DNA of 64,000 bases from Diplonema papillatum (lineage: Eukaryota > Euglenozoa > Diplonemea > Diplonemida > Diplonemidae), in NCBI GenBank assembly GCA_030068145.1, contig JAPJBO010000971.1, positions 1 through 64,000 on the forward strand, in the 5' to 3' direction. The position numbers and the translations under genes were made by a program. Position 1 is the first letter of the stretch. Every line of letters starts with the position of its first letter. Shown one piece after another: positions 45,401-54,239 of this stretch. The notes beneath the pieces are model-generated. The model saw nothing but the letters and a program-made list of their open reading frames with translations, made no database searches and was not told the DNA's origin.

Positions 45401-45915
45401 AGGCTGCCCTTCCGCACGCTGCGCAGCGACTTCGGCGACCGCAGGGCACCGCGCAGCGGGGCGTAGTCTGGAGACAGGAACTGCGAGCCCGTGCGGCGGG
45501 GGGCCTGCTTCGGGGTGGAGGACCCGGGGGGCTGCTTGGGCTTCCCGTTGGTCGCGGCCAGGGGGTGCCATTCGAGCATCGAGTCGGTGAGCGACATGTT
45601 CTTCGACGACGACACGCTGTGGTCGAGGCGGGCGCCCTCCAGCCGGAAAGATGAGTCCGAAAACGCCTCCTCCGGCGCCGGGCAGAAGATCCCGGGGGCA
45701 CCGGGGGGGTTCTGCGCGGTGCCTTCCGCGCCGCGGGGCCGCATCTCGGGCGTGCCCCCGCCGCCGGGTTGCTGCGCGGCGCTCGGTTCCGCGACCGACG
45801 CGCTGGAACTGGACCGCGTCGAGTCGAGCTCACGGTCCGCTGGGGCCTGCGCGGTGATCTGCGGGCTCGCAGCCGGGTTTCCTGCTCCGTTGTCGTTTTC
45901 GACGGTGCTGGGCGT
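39494..45915 (-). CDS. DOCK-family GEF, 3' part: DHR-2 domain in at least seven exons
   Basis: This continues the gene whose first exon is 53313-48835. Exons: B 45915-44848, C 44039-43910, D 43808-43675, E about 43274-43220, F 42241-42162, G 41441-41162, H about 39860-39494. A-B, B-C, C-D, E-F and F-G agree in phase; D-E and G-H are unresolved and the last exon is not found. B is Pro/Ser-rich and then starts DHR-2 lobe A (ALVRAHQVDGDFTEAAYTHV). D reads AVDLFTKLGEWKLATTIKDL like the lobe A end, E YRVLTNLSAAFRNW, F FKYCYIRARLGG (the family has RVxFxG here), G VFNIPVTYEAL then VAYFTEMGMPC and VKRTIE, H MSTLLNSLHQAQLQIDDASM and ALQGFVSDLCKALESCRVFI (lobe C). DHR-2 catalyses GDP/GTP exchange on Rac/Cdc42-type GTPases to control the actin cytoskeleton. 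Sequence identity is low, so the target GTPase cannot be named. Confidence 0.75.
40472..40556. mobile_element. Tiny MITE with TIR AAGTTGGACCGGACAAAA, copy 1
   Basis: AAATAAGTTGGACCGAACAA at the left and TTTTGTCCGGTCCAACTTTT at the right, with an inner CGGTCCAAC as well. It lies in the DOCK intron between exons G and H. Confidence 0.7.
40849..40957. repeat. Long hairpin, perfect 28-base arms
   Basis: ATTTTGCGCCGCCAGC with TATTTTCAGTCG (40849-40876) is exactly complementary to CGACTGAAAATA with GCTGGCGGCGCAAAAT (40930-40957). The loop also contains inverted AAATAAATTCGTTTATTT relatives. It lies midway between the two tiny MITE copies. Confidence 0.9.
41010..41092. mobile_element. Tiny MITE with TIR GTTGGACCGGACAAAA, copy 2
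   Basis: AAATATGTTGGACCGGACAA at the left and ATTTCCGGTCCAACATAT at the right, in direct orientation to copy 1 about 540 bp away. Confidence 0.7.
41531..41730 (+). repeat. Dispersed repeat R3, copy 2
   Basis: Same landmarks as 38020-38240, with CACAGGCGGACC lacking six bases of the other copies. Followed by a short tandem duplication (AGGAGCAGGC...CTTC...CCTGGG, about 41754-41842). Confidence 0.7.
41879..41934. repeat. Hairpin, 27-base arms
   Basis: GGTTGTGCGATCGGG and CTCACCCCCGCA are mirrored by TGCGGGAGTGAC and CCCGATCGCACAAACC with few mismatches. Further CTCCCGCA / TGCGGGA words follow to about 42000. Confidence 0.8.
42737..43035 (+). repeat. Dispersed repeats R3 (copy 3) and R4
   Basis: R3 from GGGGATTGCAAGAACGTGCT to GGCGAATCCGTCACAGGGGG (42737-42975) is joined to R4, GGGGGAAGAATCTTAGTTTA to GCACTGCCTCTCATC (42975-43035). 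R4 also occurs near 63109-63185 and in part at 42418-42475 and 30671-30700. Confidence 0.7.
43298..43601. mobile_element. hAT-type MITE with 8-bp target duplication CTCCCTAA
   Basis: The 304-bp element starts CAGGGCTTACGCTTC and ends GGAACGTAAGCCCTG, a terminal inverted repeat of hAT type. Both ends are flanked by CTCCCTAA (43290-43297 and 43602-43609), an exact 8-bp direct repeat that fits the hAT preference nTnnnnAn. The subterminal parts are filled with CACGTGTGG / CCACACGTG words (CACGTGTGGAACGTGTGG, CCCACGTGTGGATCCACAGG, CACATGTGGACCACACG). It sits in the DOCK intron between exons D and E, right next to the exon E acceptor. No transposase is encoded. Confidence 0.88.
44158..44366 (+). 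repeat. Dispersed repeat R6, copy 3
   Basis: GTTGAAGTATGGCTAAAGAT to TAGCGTTGGCACTCTTACAG, with a longer middle than copy 2 (CTATCATGAATAGACTACA). Confidence 0.7.
44575..44845 (+). repeat. SINE-like family S1, copy g, next to a DOCK exon
   Basis: Runs from CGAGGGGCTGCCTTGTGC to GGTGCTTATACGAAAAAG and ends at the splice donor of DOCK exon B (44848). It is antisense to the gene. It shares an inner segment (GGAATATTG...GGGAGTCATCGG) with copy d. Confidence 0.75.
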
Positions 45916-46103
45916 CTGCGTGGTGGGTTGGGCGGGTGAAATCGGAGTTGGACACCACCAGGGTCTACAAGGCGAAGAGAGGGATACTCATCCAATTTCG
46001 ACTTCTCTGAAGATTTCTCGTGGCACTGCTTTCGGGCTTGTCGGCGGTGTCAAGATTTATCGCCTCTTGGTGTTCTTGTGCTTCTGGGTGGACGCATGGC
46101 CGA

Positions 46104-46510
46104 TCAATGCGTCGAAGTCGTACTTCGGTCGGACACTTGTGCACCAGCTGTCGTAGATCGATCAACATCTTCGTCATCGTAGCCGCTGCCTTTTAGCCCG
46201 TCCGGGATTTCCTTGCGCAGAGTCTCCGCACCCTCCTCGGCAGAAAGCGTTCGCGGACAAAAACCCGCGTGCTGCGTCACCACCTCGAAAGCCAAGGCAC
46301 GCGTTTTGTGTGACTCGGTCGGTTTTTCCGACTGCTTTGCGAGTTTTTTGCTCAACGCCCACGATTCCTTGACGACTGCCTTCTTCGGGGCTGGCGTTCG
46401 GGTTGCTTGTCTTTTTGCGCAGGCTTTTTCAAGCATCGTTTCGACGCTGGCGCTGCTTCCGACTCTTCATCGCTTGTGTCCTCGACAGGCACCAACTTCT
46501 TTTAAGTGTT
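46104..46510 (-). CDS. Lys-rich hypothetical ORFs
   Basis: Two overlapping minus-strand frames look partly coding. One reads KLVPVEDTSDEESEAAPASK then KKPAQKDKQPERQPRRR. The other reads LSKKLAKQSEKPTESHKTRA, then HAGFCPRTLSAEEGAETLRK and ends at 46104. They lie between the Cys/His-rich ORF (46775-47974) and DOCK exon B, in the same orientation. They could be the 3' part of whatever carries the Cys/His ORF, but I could not join them and recognise no domain. Confidence 0.3.
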
Positions 46511-46774
46511 TTTGTTCTCTGCGGGGCCGTCCTGCTGCCTTCAACATTTATTTTCTAGCGTTTATTGTGGTTTAGAGGTTCGGTGTTTTAGGGTCTCCGG
46601 TTGACCATTGAAAACTTTCACTACGGCTAGCCATGTTTGTAAGTGTTGCGACCGACACCAAGAAGAAATTCGCTTTGAACTTAGTCTTGGCCCCCCACGC
46701 GCATGCATGTTGAGCAGTGTGAACTTGAAATGCAGGTACCACAGGGGTAAGCTTGCATTTGTCATTGGCTAGGG

Positions 46775-48030
46775 TTATTTGAATACGTCGTCCGAGGACG
46801 ATCTCAAAGTGGACGAGGACGGTGGTAATAGGCTGGTGATATCCAGCTCCATTTTCCGTTTGTTGCGGTTTCGCGCCGGCTGTCCTGCCGAAGTAGTCGC
46901 TCGAGGGGGCGATGCTGACATGGATGAGGATGAAGTCAAGGTGGCAGGGCTGGTGATATCCAGCTCCATTCTTGAAATGTTGCGCTTTCGCGCCGCGTGC
47001 TTTTTTCCGGGTTTTCCCGCCGGGTCATTCGGTGGTGTCGGGAGTCGGGCTCTTTTCTGCCCCTTTCTTGGTGGTGTCGCTCGGGCCGGCTCGGTCGGAG
47101 CGTGCTTTTTCGCCATCTTGGCCGCCTTTGGGGACGCTTGACGCGTCCTCTTCATGCGCGGTGGTGTCGTCGGCTTCTGTCGGCCCTTCTTCCGCGGCGT
47201 TGTTGGCTTCGGCTTAGCGGGGGCTGGCTTCGGGGGCGCTGGCACGTGGTGGCCCTTTTTGCAGCAGGCTGACGGCCGCCGTTCCGCTAGCGTCGGTAAG
47301 CCGCGGCAGTCGTCACACGGACCGCGGGCGTGTTCGCGGCAGTCATGGTGGCCGGCCTTGCAGCACGCTGTTGGCGTGTTGCACTCCACGCATCTCGTCA
47401 TGCGGTGCCGGTCGCAGACCGCCGGAGGTAAGCCGTCGTTGTCGGTGTGGTGGTGTCGGCAACATGCCTCCACCGTAGGGCCGTGGTGGTGCCCGAGTGC
47501 GCGACAGACTGCGCACTTCCCTTTGTGATGGGTAGCGCACTTGGGGGCATTCTTCGTCGCCTCCGGCACTGCGTGTGGGAGGTGCAGGGGATCCGGGTTG
47601 GCCAGTGGCGCTCTGGGGATTACCCATCGCCGCGCTCTGTCCGTCCGCTCGGGCGGGTACGCCGGCGCTGTGCCGTAGCCGGTTTTCACCTGCTGCATGA
47701 TGGTCGGCCCGGTTTCGGGCATGCGGTGGCGGGGCCGGGGCTGGAAGCCGGGTACGCTGCTCAGGCCTATGAACGACAAGGCTGTCGTTCGCGACTTGAA
47801 GTCGCCAGGGAGGCACTTGCCGAGTTGTTGTTGCACGGCCAGCTTGTTGATTGCGCTCAACATGCAGCGCATCCCGTTGGCCTTCTCCCGATGCGTCTTG
47901 GCCGCCTTGCTAGGTGCCTTGATGTCGAGGCCCGAGAACAGCTCGAAGTCGATAGCTGCCTCTACCGCTGCCATGTCGCCATCCGATGACCATTCGAGGC
48001 CCGAGAGCCAGTCGATCGCTGCCAGGAATG
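46775..48030 (-). CDS. Cys/His-module protein with three CC-x2-GHH modules, about 399+ aa
   Basis: The ATG at 47974 starts MAAVEAAIDFELFSG, and the frame stays open about 60 bases upstream (FLAAIDWLSGLEWSSDGD), so the true start or a splice acceptor may be higher. Residues 1-130 are helical and basic. Residues about 140-245 hold three modules: CATHHKGKCAVC...EACCRHHH, CDRHRMTRCVEC...ACCKAGHH and CREHARGPCDDC...ACCKKGHH. Each has C-x2-H-x4-C-x2-C, a 5-14 residue spacer and CC-x2-[GH]-H-H, a likely zinc-binding unit. The tail is Pro/Lys-rich with a duplicated MELDITS peptide and ends at 46775. It lies inside the large first intron of the DOCK gene on the same strand. A decayed paralogue lies at 29-560 on the other strand. 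I do not recognise the family; a nucleic-acid-binding protein of a mobile element is one guess. Confidence 0.6.
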
Positions 48031-48834
48031 TCCTTTCGTCTCAGTAGCGTAGCCACGCCCAGGCCGGGGCGATGCGCCGGAACGGGAACGCGTTTCGCCG
48101 TTGGCATCTGCGCGCAGCGCTCCCAGGGGGTCGCCGCGTGTTGAGCAGGGGTTGCCATGCATTATTTTCGTTCGCCGTTTCTCAAGATCTTAGTCCTCAG
48201 TGTTTGAGGCATTTCCGCTGCTACAAGCAGGGAGGACATCTCACTGTTCTACAGAACTGCAGAACACTTCTGTTTACTAAGTACCAGGGCATCTCACCTG
48301 CTGCGGAAAACGTGCCCAACTGGTGAGGCGGCTCCCGGGGGGCACGCCGTGCCCCCCGGCATGTAGCCCCCGACTTCCCCCGATTTTCCCCGACAAATTG
48401 GTCGGGGGTTACATGATCATAGTAAGTTACATGTCTGAAATTTTCTCTCTGGCGCTCTTTTTCTCTCTATCTCTCTCTTTGGCTAGCAAAGCGACTATTG
48501 CGACCGACACCACGACCACACCCCGTAATGAATGTGATCAAGGGCCCCCCACGTTCTACATGTTGAACAGGGGTAGCCATGTAGCCTCACCTGGGGGGGT
48601 ATTCTCAGGGCCGCCCACGATGATAAAGCCGTGGAGCAAGGGGGGTGGTAAAGAAGTGCGTAGTTTTGGCTGATTCTTTTGCTTTTCGTTGTCGACAACA
48701 TTCTTTTACTTTCAGGTTCTTTTCGTGTGTCTTTTAGTGACGGTATTTTGGGTTTCCTTTCTTTTCCATGGATTTTCTGGAATTTATGGTGGCCGTAGAG
48801 TTGGCGTACTCTCTGGACCTCTATGAAGCCACAC

Positions 48835-51800
48835 CTTGTGGGCTGCATCGGCCCGGTCAGAGGCGGCGTCGCGGATCACGTCGAGCTCCCGGACCCGCGC
48901 CTTGGCGAACCCTCCCGCGGTGACCCCCGCCGGGGATCCGGCGGGGGTGTCGTTGTCGACGGTGCTCGGGACGTGGGCGGGCGCCGCCATGTGGTTTGCG
49001 CTGCGGTCGAACAGGAACGACGCGTTCGAGCTCGACCCCCGCGTCGAGTCGAACTCTCTAATGTCGCAGTCCGAGTCCCTTGTGGTGGGCGACTGCTCGA
49101 ACGCGTTGGACCGCCCGTATTCCGAGTCCCCGGTGCTCGGCGACGGCACGAATGCACCGGCCTTCCCGTTTACCGGCCCAGGGCTCGCCCTCGGCGTGCC
49201 GCGCGCGGCCTCCCAGTCGCCGACGGCCGCCGCGACTGCGGCGAGGCCGTCGCGCAAATCGCTTGCCCCGGCATCGCCGGCGGACAGGACTGCGGTGGTC
49301 AAGCTGGACAGCAGGAGGAAGGCGCGGCGCTTCGGGGCGCCGGCGGCGGCGGCGGCGCAGATGACGCGGGCGAGGGCTGCGACAGCGACGCCGACGCTGT
49401 CGCCGGCTCCGTATTTCGGCGTTTTGTTGGGAGCTGGCCTGCTGGCGAGGAGCGAGCCGACGGCACTCGGCTTCCGCAGGGACCCGGCCCGGCTGCCCAT
49501 CGACACGACCGACGCCCGCTGCTTGGGCGGCGCCTTGAGGAACCTGTGCATCAACACCTCCGCGACTCGCTCGACGCAGGACCGGTCCGAATACACGTGT
49601 TCCGGGTGCCGCAGCACGATGTGCGTCACGAGGCCGAGCGCAGCGTCGCGCACGGCTTCTGTGGGGTGCGAGCCCACCAGCGCGCCGCCGACGCTGACGG
49701 CAGCGGGAACCACCGCCTTCAGCACCGCCGCATCGGCAGCGGAGCTGCAGTCGAGGCACATCCGGAGGAGGAGGACCCCGGCGTGGTCCGCCACCTGGTC
49801 GCCCCACGTCGTCCGGTCATGGGCGTGTGCGTACGTGCACGTCAGCTCCGCGATTTGGGGGAGCAACGGGAGGACTTTGACTAGCTCGCTCGGGTCAACC
49901 GTGCCGTCGGTCCACTCGTCCGATCCTTCGACCAGGCAGAGGTAGAGGAGAGCCACCTGGCGGAGCTCGCTCCGCTCGATGCGCGCGAGGGAGTCGAGCT
50001 TGTTTTCGACGTCGGCGAGCGCGGTCTGCTTCGCGACGATGGTCGTCGCTATTGCGGTCGTCTTCTCGCGGTACTCGTCGCCGACCGCGGGGCTGTGTGT
50101 GGACGGGTCTCGGGCGAACGAGTTCGCGAGGCTGTCGCTCGACGCGCCGGTGTCCCGGGCGAAGTTGGCGCACTCCGCGGTGCTCTGCGCGAACTTCCGC
50201 ATGCTGCTGACCTGCTCTCGGTACGTGTTGATCGAGACCTCGAGCTTCCTTTTTTCAGGCGCGGTCGTCGCTGTGATGACGTCCCACGCCTTCAACAGCA
50301 CCGGGCGGAGGGGCTTGAACAGGGACGCCACGTGCCGGTACTGCTGCGTGTTCGCGATCCGGGTCGCGCCGATCGACGTGCTGAAGACGTCGCCAAGGAG
50401 CTCCCGGACGGAGTCGCGGTCTGACGGGGACGGCGCCGAGAGGTTTCCGCAGACGCGGACGCACAGCGCCGCCAGCTCGCTCGCCAGCGGCAGCGGATTG
50501 CCCACCCGCGCCACGAAGGCGGACAACACGAGCACCCCGTGCTGTACGGACCGGGTCGCGTCAGACAGGGCCCCGGCGATACCGACGAGCTCGGGGCCCG
50601 GGAGGATGCCGACCAAGTCGGCCAGCAGCTCGCCCCACGTGCCGCAGATGGCGGGAGGGATGCCCGGGTGTGCGTTCGTCGAGTTCCCGAGCGAAACGCT
50701 CATTTCGCGGAGCGCCGCCAAGCACTCGTCTTCTACGAGCGGCGCCGACAGCAGCAGCGAGCGCAGCACGATTTGGTATACGCTGCGGTGCACGTCCTTG
50801 AACGCCAGCCCGGTCCATATCCGGCGCTTCACGAGATGCTCCGACAACGCCCGGAGCAGGTGCTTCCACACGCAATGCGTCGTGCTCTCCATGAGGAGGT
50901 TGTTCGAGAAGATGGTCTCGCAGTACCACGTGAGAGACGACGCGTCGGAGTTCACAATCCGGCAGAAGATCGTCAGGATGCTGTCGAGTACGCTTTCTGT
51001 CGGGGTTTTGCAGAGCAGCGCGAAGAGCAGGTTCGCAACGGCGGGCAGGAACCGAAGGAGCTCTTCGACTTCGATGCCGGGGATCGCCTCGAGAGGCGGC
51101 GGCTGGGGGTCGTCGCAGCGGACGGCGCGCTGGAGGGTCTGGAGAAGGGTCGCGAGGGCCGCAGAGCTGTCGCCCTGGTTCGGGTGCAGCGAGCTCCGCG
51201 GCACGAGCGACACGAACAGCGCCGGCTTTCCGTCGTCGCAGAACTCCTTCTCGCAGTCCCGCACCTCTTCGAGCACCGGCAAATACCGCACCGTCCCCGC
51301 CAGCATCTTCGCGTAGCACGGCCCGGCGCACGCGTACACCGGGAGATCGACGTCCTTTTCGCGGACTAAAAACCCGTTCGGAGCGATCCTCGTGACGCTG
51401 TGCCCGATCACCGTAAAGCTCGCTCTGCTCTTCTTCCCGCCGCCCAACACCGACATCAGCGACGTGGCCTCGTGCGCGGGCTGGATGTGGAACACGGTGA
51501 AGAACAGGTGCAAGTCCCGATCGAGGTCCTGAGGGAGCAGCACCGTGAACTCGTCGTCAAAAACGACGTCTTTTTGATGCGGGCTGATCGTCGCGTACTG
51601 TTTATCGACGAGCCCCCGCCCGTTTTTGTCGATGAGCGTCCGAGACAGCGGCGGCGCGGTGAGGTCGTCGACGACGCGAACGGTGACTTCGACGATCAAG
51701 TTCGGGCTCCCGTATATCGACTTTATCTTGGTCTTGTGCAGCGAGAGCCTGTTGAGGCGGACGTACAACTCGTTTCGGAGCTGCTGGCAAGGCAGCGGCG

Positions 51801-53313
51801 GGAAGGGGAGGGTTGGCGCGACTGCGATGGTCACTACGCCGGAAACGCTGCAGTGGCGGACGGTCCGCGCAGCGGTGGTTTCGGGGTCGCCGGCGGGCTC
51901 GACAGGGACGGGACGGACGGTGTCGGCGGTGGTGCTGTCGACGCGGAGGGAGAAGGAGATGGTGAGCTTGTCGTGCCGCTTCTTTTCGCGCTCCGCGGCG
52001 AAGAACGCCTGGAAGCACGCGGCCGCGGGCACGACACACCCCCGCGCCGACTTCCACATCGCGTCGACGTGTATCGACCGCTCTGAACGATCCCTCCACC
52101 CTACCTCACCGCCACACAGCGGCACGACGACCCATCCCAGCTCAACCCTGGCCTTCCACGTGCTCGCCGCCGCCTCCTCCACCTTCGCGGCGTAGCGTGC
52201 AGCGTCCGCCGGGCGGGGTTTCGGCTGCTTGTAGAGGTCGGCCACCGTCGCTTGGTCGTCGTCGGTGAAGAGCCGCTGCGCCTTCACCACCAAAAAGCAG
52301 GGGGTTCCCTCCACGTACAGGTCGTGCGGGATGTGCAGCAGACAAGCCTTCGGCTCCTTCCTGCTGTCGTACTCCTCGTCGTCCGGCCGAAACGTCCCGG
52401 AGTAAAACGACGTCCAAAACGTCTCGCAAACCTTCACGGGAACAGCCTCGCGGGGAGCGCCATCCGAACCGGCGTCTGGAGGCGCGTGGGTGTAGCAGGA
52501 CACACTGAGCCAGATGGGCTCGACGTCGCCGTGCTGCGAGTGGAGGTTCGTCGTGAGCGAGTCGACTGACACGTTGAGGAGGCGGGCTGGCCGCCACGAC
52601 GTCGGGAACAGTGGCGGGTTGGTGCAGAACATCCCCTTGGCCAGCAGGCCGCCGGCGCCGCGCGGGAGCGGCCTTTTGCGGGTCTGGTGCAGCGTTCGCG
52701 CCTCGCGCGCCCAGAGGCAAGGCGGCTTCCTCGGAACCCGCAGCCGGGCCTCGACGAATGCTGCTGCGTCGTCTTCGAGGGTCGATTGGTCCGGGAAGTC
52801 GGACGGGTGAATCCCTTCCCAGATGTCGGCTGACTCGCAGCCGACGCAGCGCGTTGCGGCTTCGGAGGTTTCGACGCTGATGCTCTCCTTCTTGCTCTTC
52901 AAGCTGAACGCGACGTCGTTGGTGGTCGCAGACAGCGACTTATCGCTGCCCCGCCGGCCGAGCCAAGGCTCGCTGCCGTTCCAGTGCGGGTCGTCTGCAG
53001 CCGCCTTCTTGTTCCGGACCCACACCTTCGACCACTGGTTCCCGCCCACGCACCGCTTTTTCACCGTCGCCGTGCCGGAAGCGACGAACGGGTTCGGCTC
53101 CTCCTGCGACACGCTGATCTCGACATCTTCATACTCGTCCTCGTCGACTTCCGCACCCAACGCGTCAACCGCATCCATCGCCGCTTCAGACCCCGGCGTC
53201 TCGACCCCGCTCGGCGGGCGGGTCTCTCCTCCGAGAGTGCTTGCTAAAGGCGAGCATAGGAATGCCCGCGGTGAGTCCAAGTCCGAGTCAATATCGCTCC
53301 CGCCTCCTCCCAT
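48835..53313 (-). CDS. DOCK-family GEF, giant first coding exon with DHR-1 (C2) domain, 1493 codons
   Basis: The ATG at 53313 opens MGGGGSDIDSDLDSPRAFL and the frame runs 1493 codons to a donor after DRADAAHK (GTGTGG). The DHR-1/C2 domain is at about residues 513-670. It has RNELYVRLNRLSL, VEVTVRVVDDLTAPPL, DVVFDDEFTVLLPQDLDRDL and HLFFTVFHI, matching the DOCK pattern of a strand with an acidic loop, an FxDEF strand and an LxFTxxHI strand. DHR-1 binds phosphoinositides and brings the protein to membranes. After it comes a long helical, ARM-like region typical of DOCK proteins, then a Ser-rich tail with STVDNDTPAG and EFDSTRGSSSNAS. Exon B (45915) opens with the related STVENDNGAG and ELDSTRSSSSAS, which supports joining them. 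No PH or SH3 domain is seen. The plus-strand frames across this exon are shadows caused by high GC. Confidence 0.88.
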
Positions 53314-53369
53314 GTGAGTGGGCGCCTGGGGGGCAATTGCAAAGGTGCGTGCCGCGGGTGCGCAGTGTT

Positions 53370-53720
53370 TGACGCGTTAAGTGTTCAGCAGTGAAAATGT
53401 GCAGTGGTGCAATGTGCTTGTCCAGTAGTGTATTGTGCGGTGATGCACTGCACTGCAGTAGCGTTCGGTGGCGTTGAGTGCTCAGTCGTGTGTTGTGCAG
53501 CGCAGTAAATGTGAAGTGGTGTTGAGCATTCGGTGGTGTTGAGTATGTGGAAGTGTAAATGGCAGTGCAGTGGATGTGCGTGTGCAGGGTAATGCGCAGA
53601 CCGCAGTTATAGGTGCTTTGGCGCGTTCGGTAGCGTAATGGGCATTGTAGTACGTGTGCGGCGGTCAGCAATGAAATGCAAGTGGTGTTGAACATTTCGT
53701 GGTGTTCAGCGTCAAGCAGT
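53370..53720. repeat. Degenerate G/T-rich repeat upstream of the DOCK start
   Basis: Words such as GTGGTGTTGAGCATTCGGTG, GTGTTGAGTATG and GCAGTGGTGCAATGTGC recur irregularly at about 20-base spacing for 350 bp, starting 60 bp upstream of the DOCK start codon. It probably covers the promoter or 5' untranslated region. I saw no TATA box. Confidence 0.6.
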
Positions 53721-53869
53721 GTGGTGGAACGTGCAGTGCGTTGGTATTAAGCTTGCGGCGGGCGGCGTGATGGGCTCACTCAGCATGTGCGTGGGAGGAC
53801 GGGCGCAGTGCGAGGGAGTTCGCGACTGCCAGGGTTGGCACGTCATCTGCGAAATGAGCAGAAGGGTGT

Positions 53870-54230
53870 CGAGTGCGGGTACATATATGCACATGGCGGG
53901 CGACGCGCTACCGGTCGAAAGGCTGTCTGAAGCTGCCTCAGGACAGCGCCATGGGCTTATGCCCGCAAGACTTTTGGGGTGACCGCAAGGAGTGTAGGAT
54001 CGCTACGGGCATTGGACTGCCAAGAGGTCCACACCTTCTGCCTTCAACACAACATCGGGTTGTTCGTCACACCGCATGTGGTGGAGTGGGCACTCAACGA
54101 CCACTCACGGAGCCTCTCATGCACTTTTGAGTCAGAGATTGACGACGAGCAACGTGGCGGTGGGAAAGGTTCATCCAAAGCAAAACTCTTGAGCCAGATT
54201 TCCTTTGCCCGCATACGGCACCTTGTGACG
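53870..54230 (+). pseudogene. Decayed paralogue of the CGYI / FCLQHxIGL ORF
   Basis: In shifting plus-strand frames the sequence reads VECGYIYAH, LPQDSAMGLCPQDFWGDRKE, then DCQEVHTFCLQHNIGLFVTP and HVVEWALNDHSRSLSCTF, ending at a stop near 54231. The order matches 13703-13070, where GCGYIAL, MPS...FAREHF and YQVSSFCLQHGIGLQPNP occur. Frame changes show it is not functional as it stands. Confidence 0.45.
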
Positions 54231-54239
54231 TGAGATAAC

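Noticed and set aside
46775-47974. Cys/His ORF as an exon of the DOCK gene
   Set aside because: DOCK exons A and B join in phase without it, share motifs across the junction, and a paralogue of this ORF occurs alone at the left edge.
48823-51369. Long plus-strand open frames (276-445 codons) opposite the DOCK exon
   Set aside because: They are antisense shadows of a very GC-rich exon. Their peptides are Arg/Ala/Ser-rich and lack any domain, while the minus strand reads a coherent DHR-1 protein.
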